A stretch of DNA of 64,000 nt, taken from positions 248,001 to 312,000 of the forward strand of contig CAVPWE010000007.1 of the NCBI GenBank assembly GCA_963709485.1, written 5' to 3'. Below, one piece after another: positions 8,261-15,775 of the stretch. The position numbers and the translations under genes are program-made. The notes under the pieces are model-generated. The model was given only the letters and a program-made list of their open reading frames with translations. It ran no database searches and was not told the DNA's origin. Numbering within the stretch: position 1 is the stretch's first letter; each line of letters starts with the position of its first letter. This DNA is from JAXDBM01 sp963709485 (GTDB lineage Bacteria > Desulfobacterota > Syntrophia > Syntrophales > Fen-1087).

Positions 8261-8573
8261 AGAGTCCGCGAACATGCCCTTTATGACGTGAAAACGGAGA
8301 GTGCCTGCGCATGTAAATGCATATCATCTGTTAGGGTCTGAATGCGATCTCCCTTTTCTGTCATTCAGGAATACCTCTGCGTGATGTTTGGGGCTCCGGT
8401 CGGCACAAATTGCATCCGGAAAATCTTCCTGCAATCTCGAAAACTTCCTGGTTTGCAGGAATGACATCCTTTTTGATTGAGAATACGAATATTTTCCAAT
8501 GTGCTCTAAAATCATGGGGGATGCAATAAAGAACCATGAAGCTTTTGTAAAAGAAAAGTGAGATGTAGATTTC
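8261..8573. other. No gene recognised
   Basis: About 310 bases between the split membrane-protein gene and the kup fragment. No frame with a ribosome site or family resemblance is evident. An antisense ORF over 8324-8650 looks like a shadow. Confidence 0.5.
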
Positions 8574-8741
8574 TTGAAACCACCTGAGACAGAGTCCTTT
8601 TGGGGCGGTATAATCAAATCAATGGGATTGGTCTTTGGTGACATTGGCACCAGCCCGATTTACACCCTTACCGTCATTTTTGTGCTGACAAAACCAACCG
8701 ATGACAACGTCCTGGGCATCCTGTCGCTTGTCGTCTGGACT
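8574..8741 (+). pseudogene. N-terminal fragment of a Kup potassium transporter
   Basis: The frame contains IIKSMGLVFGDIGTSPIYTL, the highly characteristic first membrane segment of Kup/HAK K+ transporters, then a second hydrophobic run (VLGILSLVVWT). Similarity stops at 8741, where an IS3-type transposase fragment starts. About 55 of more than 600 residues remain. A TTG or upstream start cannot be fixed. Confidence 0.75.
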
Positions 8742-8938
8742 ATGCAACCGTGAACACGTCAAGTTCGAGACCCTCAATTGGTTGGACTGGTTCAACAACC
8801 GGTGGCTGCTTGAACCGATCGGTCACAACCCGCCGCCGAGTATGAAGCGTTTTACCATCAGTGTCAGAAAGCCCCGGATAGAGTGGCCGGACTCAACTAA
8901 CGGAGGCTCCGGAAATTCCGGGGCGGTTCAGTAACGCG
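8742..8938 (+). pseudogene. 3' end of an IS3-family transposase
   Basis: The segment encodes LNWLDWFNNRWLLEPIGHNP, the C-terminal motif of IS3-family OrfB proteins, then shifts frame (AEYEAFYHQCQ) by one missing base and ends at a GGGGCGGTTCA sequence resembling an IS3-type terminal repeat. It truncates the kup fragment and explains its loss. Confidence 0.7.
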
Positions 8939-9139
8939 GGTGGAGATGTAAACGGTCGTTTACTATCGGCACCCTTTTCGAACGATGATGCTGATGATTG
9001 ACAGCTGGGGATCATACGATCATCTTCCTTTTTCAGTTGCCATTGCGAAAAGATCGATCCAATCATTGTCAAGGTTTGCATCGGCGTCCCCTCAAGTGAC
9101 TGAAAAGAAAGGCTTGACATGTTCTGCAGGAGATAAATT

Positions 9140-10420
9140 ATGCTTAGAATTTTCTTGAGAAAGTTTTCGTTTTTGATGGTGAGCTTATTGTTTGTCAATT
9201 GTGCATCTCAAAGATCTATAACCCCATTTAACTTATCAGATGTCAATCCAGAATTGAATTCAAGCCAGTCAACCCGGAAGGTCGATAACCGCATCGCTGA
9301 TAAACCGATAGCGATTCCCCTGTCTCAACCTGCTGAAGTTGAAAAAGAGGTGAAGCCTGTAAAAGAAACCGGCTCATCCATAGACCAGACACCCGTTTCT
9401 AAAGCGGAACCTGTGCCAGAAAAGGTTTCCATTACGCTGAATGTTCGATTTGACACCGGTAACGCAAACATCAAACCAAGGTATCACAATGACATGAAGA
9501 GAATTGCCGACTTTCTGAGCCACTATCCCGCAACGTCAGTGATCATCGAAGGACATACAGACAATGTCGGCAAAAAGGCGGTCAATGTTGAACTATCCCA
9601 TCGACGCGCCACTAATATAAAAGCACATCTTAACAAGAAGTTTGGCGTCGACAATTCACGCATTAAGGCGATTGGCTATGATTCCCAAAAACCCGTCGGG
9701 AGCAACAAAACGGCGGAAGGAAGACAAAATAACCGTAGAAGCGAAATCCGCATTGAAACCAAGACCTATTCTTTTTTTGAAGACTCAGCTCTTTCGAAGG
9801 GGGGATTTTCTATAGTAAATCAAGAAACTATTGATGCAAAGATCAAATCTTTTCAGGAAAAACAGGGAGTCGCGTCATACTCCTCAAAAATAGTTGAAGG
9901 GCCTACACTGGAACTTTATGTAATGTGGGCGGGGATCTTTTCTCATTGTGCCATTCGTATCGACACGGAGTCACATTCATTTTACCAGCTTGAGTTACAA
10001 TCTTTGCCTGATCTAAAAAAAGCGGGGCTGAAGGATTTTCATCAAATTGGAGCGGCAATAAATTTGTTGGGCGTGACTGTAGATCAATTTGATGTTGTGG
10101 AATTTACCGACAAAAGTGAACGAGAAAAGTTGGATAATAAAGAACCCCATTATGCAACAATGCCAATATGCACTGACAAAGAAGCCACCAAGAAATCAAC
10201 ACAATGGTATAAGGATTGCCTAAGTCGCTATGCCAGAAGTTACAATCCTGAAAATACACGAAAAGCTGGAAAACGGACAAAAGCATTCAACTATAATCCA
10301 CCGACCCACAATTGCTGTAACTTTGCAGAGGAGGCTTTGGAAGCTTGTGGGTTAGCACATTGTTTTGATTTGGGAAAAAGTGCCGGCATCTACAGTAAAA
10401 CTGGCCCGCTGGAAGAATAA
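9140..10420 (+). CDS. OmpA-type lipoprotein fused to a papain-like (LRAT/NlpC-type) domain
   Basis: A 426-residue protein. Residues 1-22 form a lipoprotein signal (lipobox LFVNC). A linker runs to about residue 95, followed by an OmpA C-terminal peptidoglycan-binding domain (about 97-208) with NVRFDTGNANI, the IEGHTDNVG motif and GRQNNRRSEI. The last ~210 residues are unusual: a strand MWAGIFSHCAIRI with a histidine, and near the end THNCCNFAEEALEACG, which matches the Asn-Cys-x-x-Phe pattern of circularly permuted papain-like (LRAT/PPPDE/NlpC-P60) domains. If correct, it is a periplasmic peptidoglycan-anchored hydrolase or acyltransferase. The Shine-Dalgarno is CAGGAG. It has no sigma-54 repeat upstream. 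Confidence 0.65.
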   Translation: MLRIFLRKFSFLMVSLLFVNCASQRSITPFNLSDVNPELNSSQSTRKVDNRIADKPIAIPLSQPAEVEKEVKPVKETGSSIDQTPVSKAEPVPEKVSITLNVRFDTGNANIKPRYHNDMKRIADFLSHYPATSVIIEGHTDNVGKKAVNVELSHRRATNIKAHLNKKFGVDNSRIKAIGYDSQKPVGSNKTAEGRQNNRRSEIRIETKTYSFFEDSALSKGGFSIVNQETIDAKIKSFQEKQGVASYSSKIVEGPTLELYVMWAGIFSHCAIRIDTESHSFYQLELQSLPDLKKAGLKDFHQIGAAINLLGVTVDQFDVVEFTDKSEREKLDNKEPHYATMPICTDKEATKKSTQWYKDCLSRYARSYNPENTRKAGKRTKAFNYNPPTHNCCNFAEEALEACGLAHCFDLGKSAGIYSKTGPLEE

Positions 10421-10434
10421 TTATCTTGCTGATG

Positions 10435-10606
10435 CGTTTATCAAGAGAATCCAAGTCTCCCTCAATATCTTGAGGTTCCACCAAATGTTGAGGTCAAACG
10501 GGGCATTTCAGGCTTTTCTCCAGTTCTTTCTATTAACATAATCCCTTGTTATGAATGGATGAATCAAATCTTCTGACTTTTTCAGGCGTATGGCAGGGTC
10601 TTTGCA
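10435..10606 (+). promoter_or_regulatory. Sigma-54 promoter with upstream palindromes (repeat copy 3)
   Basis: CCTCAATATCTTGAGG, the cleanest palindrome, lies at 10460-10475, followed by CCACCAAATGTTGAGG. TGGCAGGGTCTTTGCA lies at 10591-10606. Predicted start is about 10617. Downstream bases start GTG ATC CTG GTC ATC and stop after ten codons, a relic of an ABM gene start. Almost identical to copies 8 and 9. Confidence 0.8.
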
Positions 10607-10774
10607 TTTGTATCGTTGTGATCCTGGTCATCACTGGAATGAAGATTTGAGCAATGATCTGAAAGGAGAGAGCTTCACGGGCTTCCTTGATGGCATCGGA
10701 ATACTTTGTGGAAAACCGGAAATCGGGTGCGGCAAGCATGTTGGAATCCAGATTTAAAACACGGAGAAGCTTAA

Positions 10775-10825
10775 ATGAAATCGGCGGATAAAACGCGGAA
10801 AACACTGTTGGACGAGGCAGTGATC
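10775..10825 (+). pseudogene. Relic of the PAS gene start
   Basis: The 5' end MKSADKTRKT-LLDE matches the start of the PAS-domain gene at 42575 (MKSADKTRKALMEE), including upstream sequence. After about 15 codons the similarity is lost and the frame runs through the next small gene to a stop at 10924. A deletion has removed the PAS gene and joined its first codons to the next cassette. Confidence 0.65.
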
Positions 10826-10850
10826 ATGAGCAAGAAGAAAGGAGGGTCAC

Positions 10851-10994
10851 ATGTTGTGGACGATTGCGGTGGTAATGGTGATTCTATGGCTGCTGGGTTT
10901 GGTGAGCGGCTACACAATGGGTAATTTCATTCATATCCTGCTGGTCGTCGCCATCGTCGTTGTGGTGATCCAAGTTATTCAGGGACGAAGGTGA
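10851..10994 (+). CDS. Small membrane protein (lmo0937 type), 47 residues
   Basis: A 47-residue hydrophobic peptide (MLWTIAVVMVILWLLGLVSG start, IQGRR end) with two predicted membrane helices separated by a YTMGNF turn. This arrangement matches the lmo0937-type family of small stress-associated membrane proteins. AGAAAGGAGGG provides a strong Shine-Dalgarno. The role is unknown. An almost identical gene lies at 53812-53955 on the minus strand. It is the first complete gene after promoter copy 3 and lies upstream of BON and CsbD genes. Confidence 0.75.
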   Translation: MLWTIAVVMVILWLLGLVSGYTMGNFIHILLVVAIVVVVIQVIQGRR

Positions 10995-11151
10995 TGGCAG
11001 CGATTTGGGTCCTTGCCGGAGAAGGTGAGGGACTTGGAAAGGAGGTGGCAACGGGTCTGGAAAGACGGTGCCAAAGCTTATTATACTTTCCGGAGAAAAG
11101 ATTTCGTAAAGAACCATCTCACAAGCAAACTTACAGAGAGGAGTAAGCGCA

Positions 11152-11466
11152 ATGAAAAAGAGAAATATTGTTATCCACTTTATGGTGATTCTTATGCTGG
11201 TCGCCACCTTTGCAGCGTGCGCATCGACACGCACACATGAAAGTGCGGGGGAATATGTTGACGATTCGGTCATCACGAACAAGGTGAAAGCGCAGCTTGC
11301 AGCGGATGATTTTCTCAAGTCGTTCCAGATCAGTGTCGAGACATTCAAGGGCACCGTTCAACTGAGCGGCTTCGTGAATTCTCAGAAGGCCGTCGACAAA
11401 GCGAGTGAAATCGCAAGGAGCGTCCAGGGGGTCAAAGACGTAAAGAACGATCTGATCGTGAAATAG
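11152..11466 (+). CDS. BON-domain lipoprotein (copy 1)
   Basis: A 104-residue periplasmic or outer-membrane lipoprotein. Signal MKKRNIVIHF, hydrophobic core and lipobox FAAC near residue 23 are visible. The mature part is a single BON domain (DDSVITNKVKAQLAAD, then GTVQLSGFVNSQKAVDKA, then VKNDLIV), a fold thought to bind phospholipid or peptidoglycan and found in OsmY-type stress proteins. AGAGAGGAG precedes the ATG, with the conserved leader shared with 910. Two near-identical paralogues are at 44404 and 53340. It is followed 16 bp later by a CsbD gene. A 75-codon frame over the leader (11013-11240) overlaps it out of frame and is not believed. Confidence 0.85.
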   Translation: MKKRNIVIHFMVILMLVATFAACASTRTHESAGEYVDDSVITNKVKAQLAADDFLKSFQISVETFKGTVQLSGFVNSQKAVDKASEIARSVQGVKDVKNDLIVK

Positions 11467-11482
11467 GAGAAGGAGGAATACC

Positions 11483-11662
11483 ATGAAATCCAGTACGAAG
11501 GACCAGGCGGAAGGCACGTTTCACCAGGTGAAGGGCAAGATCAAGGAGGTTGCCGGGAAAGTCATCGACAATCCCGAGTTGGAAGCTGAAGGCGCCGGTG
11601 AAAAGTTAGCCGGCGAAGTTCAGGAAAAGATCGGTGAGGTCAAGAAGATTTTTGGGAAGTAG
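11483..11662 (+). CDS. CsbD-family stress protein (copy 1)
   Basis: A 59-residue hydrophilic protein with the CsbD pattern: GTFHQVKGKIKEVAGKVIDN, a gap, then EKLAGEVQEKIGEVKK. CsbD proteins are abundant general-stress proteins of unknown biochemistry, controlled by sigma-B or RpoS in other bacteria. GAGAAGGAGGAA gives a strong Shine-Dalgarno. It lies directly after the BON gene. A full paralogue is at 43517; a third copy at 53323 on the minus strand is truncated to its first codons. Confidence 0.85.
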   Translation: MKSSTKDQAEGTFHQVKGKIKEVAGKVIDNPELEAEGAGEKLAGEVQEKIGEVKKIFGK

Positions 11663-11725
11663 CGTGAATACGGGAGAATTTAACGCTGACACGGCTGTTC
11701 TACAGTGTAAAGGGAGGAAATTACC

Positions 11726-11809
11726 ATGAGTACAGAGCTCATCATTCTCATCGTCGTGTTGTTCCTGTTGTTCGGCGGTGGCGGTTACTGGTGGACTAGA
11801 CGAGGGTAA
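11726..11809 (+). CDS. 27-residue single-pass membrane peptide
   Basis: Encodes a 27-residue peptide with one hydrophobic helix (LIILIVVLFLLFGGGG) ending in YWWTRRG, preceded by a strong AAGGGAGGAA Shine-Dalgarno. The Gly-rich end and aromatic/basic tail match short stress-associated membrane peptides found near CsbD and DUF3309 genes. Function unknown. It lies 63 bp after the csbD stop. Confidence 0.6.
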   Translation: MSTELIILIVVLFLLFGGGGYWWTRRG

Positions 11810-12186
11810 GTGCCGTTTCTCACATTATTTCGACGCGGAAATTCACAATGGTTTGACATGTGGCAGGATTATCTAACCCGGAGGGGAATGTGATTTCCCT
11901 TCCGGTTGCAGAGAGTTGGATGCCGTGCCGAAATTATCACCGGCGCACAAGCGCACCGTTTTTTCCCACAAACTCTACGACATGGACATGCATTTCTTCC
12001 GGGGCGTGCGTCCGTACTCGAATCGCTGGTGAACTTCTTCAAGACTGCCATCTCCGTGGTGCGCCATGGATTGTTCAGTGATCATCCCCATCCTGCGAAG
12101 ATGACCGAGGATACCCCCTTTGCTGATGCTGTTCACGCAGCCGCTATGAAAGGACACATAAGAAGAAGAAACTTTGGTAGTGTAAA
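11810..12186. other. No gene recognised
   Basis: About 380 bases between the small peptide gene and the interrupted HATPase-like relic. A frame reading PKLSPAHKRTVFSHKLYDMD (about 11925-12030) is open but has no start with a ribosome site and was not recognised; it may be a gene fragment. Confidence 0.4.
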
Positions 12187-12276
12187 ATGAGAGGGAGTGT
12201 TCAAAAACATAGGTGGTCTGGGTTCTTAGGACAGGAGACAGGGGTTTATAAGTGGGAAAGCGCTCCTGGTTGATGG

Positions 12277-13107
12277 TCATGCCGCAGCCTGCCTCTGCGG
12301 CTGGTTGCTGAAGTAAACCATAGCCGGGGTCTTCCTGTCAAAGTTTTGATGCCACCGTTTTTGGTTGTAGAATGTGAAATAGGCGGCAAGTCCTTTCCTC
12401 ACCTCCGCCATGGAGCCATAGCCTTTCAGGTAAATGTCTTCGTACTTGACGCTTTTCCACAGCCGTTCGATAAAGACGTTGTCCATCCAGCGGCCCTTGC
12501 CGTCCATGCTGATCGCAATGCTTTTTGAGCGGAGCGTGCCGGTAAACGCCTCCGCGGTGAACTGGCTGCCCTGGTCCGTATTGAAGATCTCGGGACAACC
12601 GTACCTGCGGATCGCCTCCTCCAGGGCGTCCACGCAAAAGGAGCTGTCCAGGGTGTTGGACAAACGCCAGGCGAGAACCATCCGACTCACCCAGTCCATG
12701 ACCGCCATAAGATAACAGAACCCCTTCGCCATGGGAATGTAGGTGATGTCGGCAACCCACACATGGTTTGCCCGTGTGATCTCAAGGCCGCGGAGAAGGT
12801 AGGGATACTTCACATGCGCAGGATGCGCCAACGAGAGCCTCGGCTTGACATACAGCGCCTCCATGCCCATCCGGCGCATCAGACGCCGCACCCGGTCACG
12901 TCCCACGTCATACCCTTTGGCCCACAGCTCGTCGCGAATCTTGCGGCTTCCATAGAACGGGTACGCCAAATGGATCTCGTCGATCCGGCGCATCAGCTCC
13001 ATCTCCTGCTCGCTCGGCGGAACCGGCTTATAGTAGATGCCGGATCGGCTCAACCCCAGTAGATTGCACTGCCGTGTCACGGGAAGTTGGTCCCCTTTGT
13101 CGATCAT
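12277..13107 (-). CDS. IS3-family transposase OrfB
   Basis: A 276-residue DDE transposase. The HTH_21 region (LLGLSRSGIYYKP) is followed by the integrase core with first Asp in VWVADITYIPMAKGF, second Asp in FNTDQGSQFT and catalytic Glu in FIERLWKSVKYEDIYL; the end is the usual YFTFYNQKRWHQ region. The ATG at 13107 overlaps the orfA stop by ATGA, suggesting translational coupling; in this family an OrfAB fusion by frameshifting is also common. A longer reading frame from 13275 overlaps orfA and is not needed. Confidence 0.9.
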   Translation of the reverse strand: MIDKGDQLPVTRQCNLLGLSRSGIYYKPVPPSEQEMELMRRIDEIHLAYPFYGSRKIRDELWAKGYDVGRDRVRRLMRRMGMEALYVKPRLSLAHPAHVKYPYLLRGLEITRANHVWVADITYIPMAKGFCYLMAVMDWVSRMVLAWRLSNTLDSSFCVDALEEAIRRYGCPEIFNTDQGSQFTAEAFTGTLRSKSIAISMDGKGRWMDNVFIERLWKSVKYEDIYLKGYGSMAEVRKGLAAYFTFYNQKRWHQNFDRKTPAMVYFSNQPQRQAAA

Positions 13108-13430
13108 CGCTTGGCGCTCGCATCGCCGATACGACCGAGCGCGCCGGATAAAAAATCGTTCTCCATCGACAACTGCCCGATCTTCGCGTGAAGATCCTTC
13201 ACGCTCGGAACCGGCTCGGGCTTCCTTTCTCTGCTGAAAATGTCCGGGGCATGTTCCAGAAGCTGCTTCTTCCACTCCGCAATCTGGTTCGGATGCACCT
13301 GGTAACGCTGCGCAAGCTCAACGAGCGTCTGCTCTCCTTTCAAAGCGTCCAACGCCACCTTCGCCTTGAACGCCGGCGCGTGATTCCTTCTCGGTCTCTT
13401 ACTCATATGCTGCTCCTCCTTGGCATTCAT
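13104..13430 (-). CDS. IS3-family transposase OrfA
   Basis: A 108-residue DNA-binding protein with a helix-turn-helix of the transposase_8 type (AFKAKVALDALKGEQTLVEL, then YQVHPNQIAEWKKQLLE) and a short coiled coil before the stop. AAGGAGGAGCAGCAT gives the ribosome site. It is the first gene of the IS3 element and overlaps orfB. Confidence 0.9.
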   Translation of the reverse strand: MNAKEEQHMSKRPRRNHAPAFKAKVALDALKGEQTLVELAQRYQVHPNQIAEWKKQLLEHAPDIFSRERKPEPVPSVKDLHAKIGQLSMENDFLSGALGRIGDASAKR

Positions 13431-13489
13431 TATAGAGCAGCTTCACCACTTATGCACCTTGTATGGTCCACATGAAGCCATGGTTCATA

Positions 13490-13667
13490 TAATCAACCTG
13501 TAGTAAGTGATTGAGCGTTACGGTTGTGGCAGATCGATTGCACCTTGGGATAACGAGCTCGTTGGACAGCTGAGGGTCGCCACAACCTTCTCCAGATTAA
13601 CCCGGACAGTTGCCAGGGACCGAAGAGGATCCCGAATCTTTTGCAAGGAAGGGGGTAAGGAGTAGCA
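13490..13667 (+). ncRNA. Candidate IS110 bridge RNA region
   Basis: IS110-group elements encode a structured bridge RNA in the non-coding region left of the transposase gene. The 178 bases here contain paired segments (GGTTGTGGC near 13523 and GCCACAACC near 13578 are exact complements) and otherwise no ORF. This is inference from the family and position; loop sequences matching donor and target were not demonstrated. Confidence 0.4.
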
Positions 13668-14582
13668 ATGGTAGAAAAAAATAAGGCAGTATTTGTCGGA
13701 ATAGATGTCTCCAAGGAAAAGTTGGATGTGGCCGTCAGACCATCGGGCGAACTCATGAGTTTCTCCAATGACGAGGACGGCATATCGATGATGGCCGACT
13801 TTATAAAACGATTTTTACCTCTGCTGATTGCCTTCGAAGCCACTGGGGGCTTGGAAACGGCAGCCGTTGGAATGCTGACAGCCCAAGGATTACCTGTTGT
13901 CGTCATCAATCCCCGACAGGTGAGAGACTTTGCTAAAGCCACCGGCAAGCTGGCCAAGACTGATGCAATTGATGCCCATGTGATCGCTAGGTTTGGAGAG
14001 TCTGTGCGCCCAGAAGTGCGCCCTCTGAAGGATGAGGAAACACAGAAATTGAGTGCGCTTATCACGCGTCGTCGCCAGATCGTGGAGATGATAACGGCCG
14101 AAAAGAACCGGCTTAGCAGGACCACTCCTTGGACCGTCAAAGACATCCAAAAGCACATCGCCTGGCTGGAAAAATGTCTTAAAAAGGCTGATAAGAACTT
14201 GAGCGATCTACTCAGGAAAAGTCCCGTCTGGCGAGAAAAGGATGATATTTTACAAAGCACTCCCGGGGTAGGGCCGGTGCTTTCCATGACACTATTATCC
14301 AGCCTTCCCGAGTTAGGAACCCTGAATAGGAAACAGATCGCTGCTCTGGTTGGCGTCGCACCATTAAACCGCGATAGCGGCCTGTTTCGGGGACAACGAA
14401 TGATTTGGGGTGGCCGGGGTAGGATCCGTTCTGTCTTATATATGAGCGTCACCTGTGCCATACGTTTCAATCCCATGCTTAAGACATTTTATCAGCGCCT
14501 TCGTGATGCTGGTAAACTTCACAAAGTGGCTATGACGGCATGTATGCGCAAGACTAGTGGTAATCCTCAATACCATGATTAA
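13668..14582 (+). CDS. IS110-family transposase, C-terminus frameshifted
   Basis: A 304-residue DEDD transposase. The RuvC-like domain shows GIDVSKEKLDV (Asp), AFEATGG (Glu) and KTDAIDAHVIARF (Asp-Asp). The transposase_20 domain contains STPGVGPVLS and the LNRDSGLFRG serine motif. Near 14553 the normal ending (LVVILNTMIKNRTHW) continues in another frame, so a one-base loss replaces the last ~20 residues with a short unrelated tail. The active-site residues remain, but activity is doubtful. AAGGAG precedes the ATG. Confidence 0.8.
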   Translation: MVEKNKAVFVGIDVSKEKLDVAVRPSGELMSFSNDEDGISMMADFIKRFLPLLIAFEATGGLETAAVGMLTAQGLPVVVINPRQVRDFAKATGKLAKTDAIDAHVIARFGESVRPEVRPLKDEETQKLSALITRRRQIVEMITAEKNRLSRTTPWTVKDIQKHIAWLEKCLKKADKNLSDLLRKSPVWREKDDILQSTPGVGPVLSMTLLSSLPELGTLNRKQIAALVGVAPLNRDSGLFRGQRMIWGGRGRIRSVLYMSVTCAIRFNPMLKTFYQRLRDAGKLHKVAMTACMRKTSGNPQYHD

Positions 14583-14819
14583 AAATCGCACCCATTGGGT
14601 TGCCTGTAACGAGTGAAAACGTCTCTTGACTAAAAACACAGTTGCTGTCCAGTTTTGCCAGACCAGCTCTAACAGCCCCAGATTAAGATCCTCCCTAACC
14701 TGAAAATTAATGAGAAGCTCAGATTGCGGAAGGCGGGTGACCCGGCTCGAGATGAAGTCGAAAAACTAAAGGGGGATGCGATGAAAGAAACAACATTAAC
14801 CATGCCGGAACGCTGCCAT

Positions 14820-14985
14820 CCTCCCTTCTAAATATCCCTCATCATGTTGAGGTTCCACCAAATATCGAGGCCAACCGAGTCATTTCATATTTTTCTCCAG
14901 TTATCACCTGTAAGCCTAAGATTCTGTTATCAAAGGGTAATTACAAAGTTCTGATTTACCTTCGGTGGTTGGCAGGCCATTTGCA
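14820..14985 (+). promoter_or_regulatory. Sigma-54 promoter with upstream palindromes (repeat copy 4)
   Basis: CCTCATCATGTTGAGG at 14837-14852 is a slightly degraded palindrome, followed by CCACCAAATATCGAGG. TGGCAGGCCATTTGCA lies at 14970-14985. Predicted start is about 14996. Downstream sequence still aligns with the ABM start, but the ATG is replaced by ATA. First gene is the CsbD-like frame at 15124. Confidence 0.8.
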
Positions 14986-15123
14986 ATTACTAATTCCATA
15001 ATCCTGGTCATCTCACCCAAGATCAACTTGAAGCTTGAAGAAAAAGATGTGAAGCCAGCGAACATCCGAATAGAGAAAAAACGAGTAGGATGGCAATAAG
15101 CGACAACTTCAGCCAAAAGGATG

Positions 15124-15273
15124 ATGAGCGTGAATAGAAATATTATGAAAGGGAAATGGCTGGAGATCAAGGGGAGGCTTAAGGAGAAATGGGGCAAACT
15201 CAACAGTGATGCGCTTGGCGAGATCGAAGGAAAAGGCAAGAAACTTCTGGGGCGTTTACAAAAGAAATTATGA
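15124..15273 (+). CDS. CsbD-like small protein
   Basis: A 49-residue hydrophilic protein: IMKGKWLEIKGRLKEKWGKL, then LGEIEGKGKKLLGRLQKKL. The G-K-W-x-(E/Q)-(I/L)-K-G and (I/L)EGK...LLG-(R/K)-(L/I)Q elements match the longer-known CsbD branch (YjbJ type). AAAAGG directly before tandem ATGs leaves the exact start uncertain (15121, 15124 or GTG 15130). It is the first gene after promoter copy 4. Confidence 0.7.
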   Translation: MSVNRNIMKGKWLEIKGRLKEKWGKLNSDALGEIEGKGKKLLGRLQKKL

Positions 15274-15622
15274 ATATATCAGGGACAAGGGCGAGCCGGA
15301 ATATAAAGATGGTGTCGAATTGGCAGAAATTGTCAGCAGTATGCGCGAGATAATGAAAAAAAGAAGATTTTATCCCACTTCTGTTTATTGCTCGCTACGG
15401 GTCGCCTTTGTTAGTGTCCTCATCGGGGATGGTTGAAACCCCTCGCCTTTAGGCGAAGCGAAGTTTGGCGATGTCCCGGAGGGAAGAGCCAAAAATGACT
15501 TTTAATAAAGCGGTCGCAAAAAGTCGAATTCATTCGACACGACCGCTGAACCCATCGACTTGGAGCCGATGGTGAATCAGTTAAGAAAGAATGGGTTCAA
15601 ACAGCAGGAAAGGAGGAAAAAC
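15274..15622. other. Intergenic region with hairpin
   Basis: No convincing gene. AGCGGTCG at 15509-15516 and CGACCGCT at 15539-15546 enclose a second inner pair (GTCGAAT/ATTCGAC), forming a strong hairpin; a GCCTTTAGGC mini-hairpin lies near 15448. A 76-codon frame at 15206-15436 overlaps the CsbD-like gene out of frame and was not accepted. Confidence 0.5.
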
Positions 15623-15775
15623 ATGGGTACGATACTGATCGTTATTTTGATTCTCATTCTCGTCGGCGCACTGCCCACCTGGACTCACAGTAAAAGCTGG
15701 GGATACTATCCCAGCGGTGGACTTGGATTGGTTCTTCTGATTGTGATCATCCTGATGCTGATGGGGCGGATCTGA
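15623..15775 (+). CDS. DUF3309 small membrane protein
   Basis: A 50-residue protein with the DUF3309 pattern: hydrophobic N-terminus (ILIVILILILVGALPTW), the HSKSWGYYPSGGLG central motif and a second helix ending LMLMGRI. Two membrane helices are likely. It is a common member of proteobacterial stress operons; function unknown. The ATG at 15623 follows GAAAGGAGGAAAA; an upstream in-frame ATG at 15560 is inferior. Confidence 0.85.
   Translation: MGTILIVILILILVGALPTWTHSKSWGYYPSGGLGLVLLIVIILMLMGRI

Larger units (their letters stand above)
12214..13470 (-). mobile_element. IS3-family insertion sequence
   Basis: About 1.25 kb with two overlapping transposase frames on the minus strand. Imperfect terminal similarity is visible between the two ends (ATAAGTGG-type sequences near 12251 and, inverted, near 13450, with GGAC-rich outer parts). 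Exact ends are uncertain by about 15 bases. Both frames look intact. Confidence 0.75.
13471..14670 (+). mobile_element. IS110-family insertion sequence
   Basis: A DEDD transposase gene with about 180 bases of upstream and 85 bases of downstream non-coding sequence, abutting the IS3 element on its left and the HATPase-gene relic on its right. IS110 elements lack clear inverted repeats and target duplications, consistent with the clean return to host sequence at 14673. Ends are estimated from where host similarity resumes. Confidence 0.65.
12187..14831 (+). pseudogene. HATPase-like gene relic split by IS3 and IS110
   Basis: Bases 12187-12209 (ATGAGAGGGAGTGTTCAAAA and the next three) match the start of the gene at 36047. 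Similarity resumes at 14673 (CAGCCCCAGATTAAGATC), encoding IKILPNLKINEKLRLRKA against IKILPVLRINEKLRLREA. The two pieces meet exactly where the insertion sequences start and stop. After about 20 codons the 3' piece diverges and ends at 14831, so this paralogue was also truncated downstream. It shows that about 2.46 kb of mobile DNA entered a second copy of this gene. Confidence 0.65.

Noticed and set aside
11013..11240. 75-codon ORF over the BON leader, also present inverted at 53566-53793
   Set aside because: Its conservation is explained by the duplication of the whole cassette; it overlaps the BON signal peptide out of frame and has no family resemblance.
12214..14670. IS3 and IS110 as one composite transposon carrying cargo
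   Set aside because: The elements are of different families, abut directly and enclose no extra gene.
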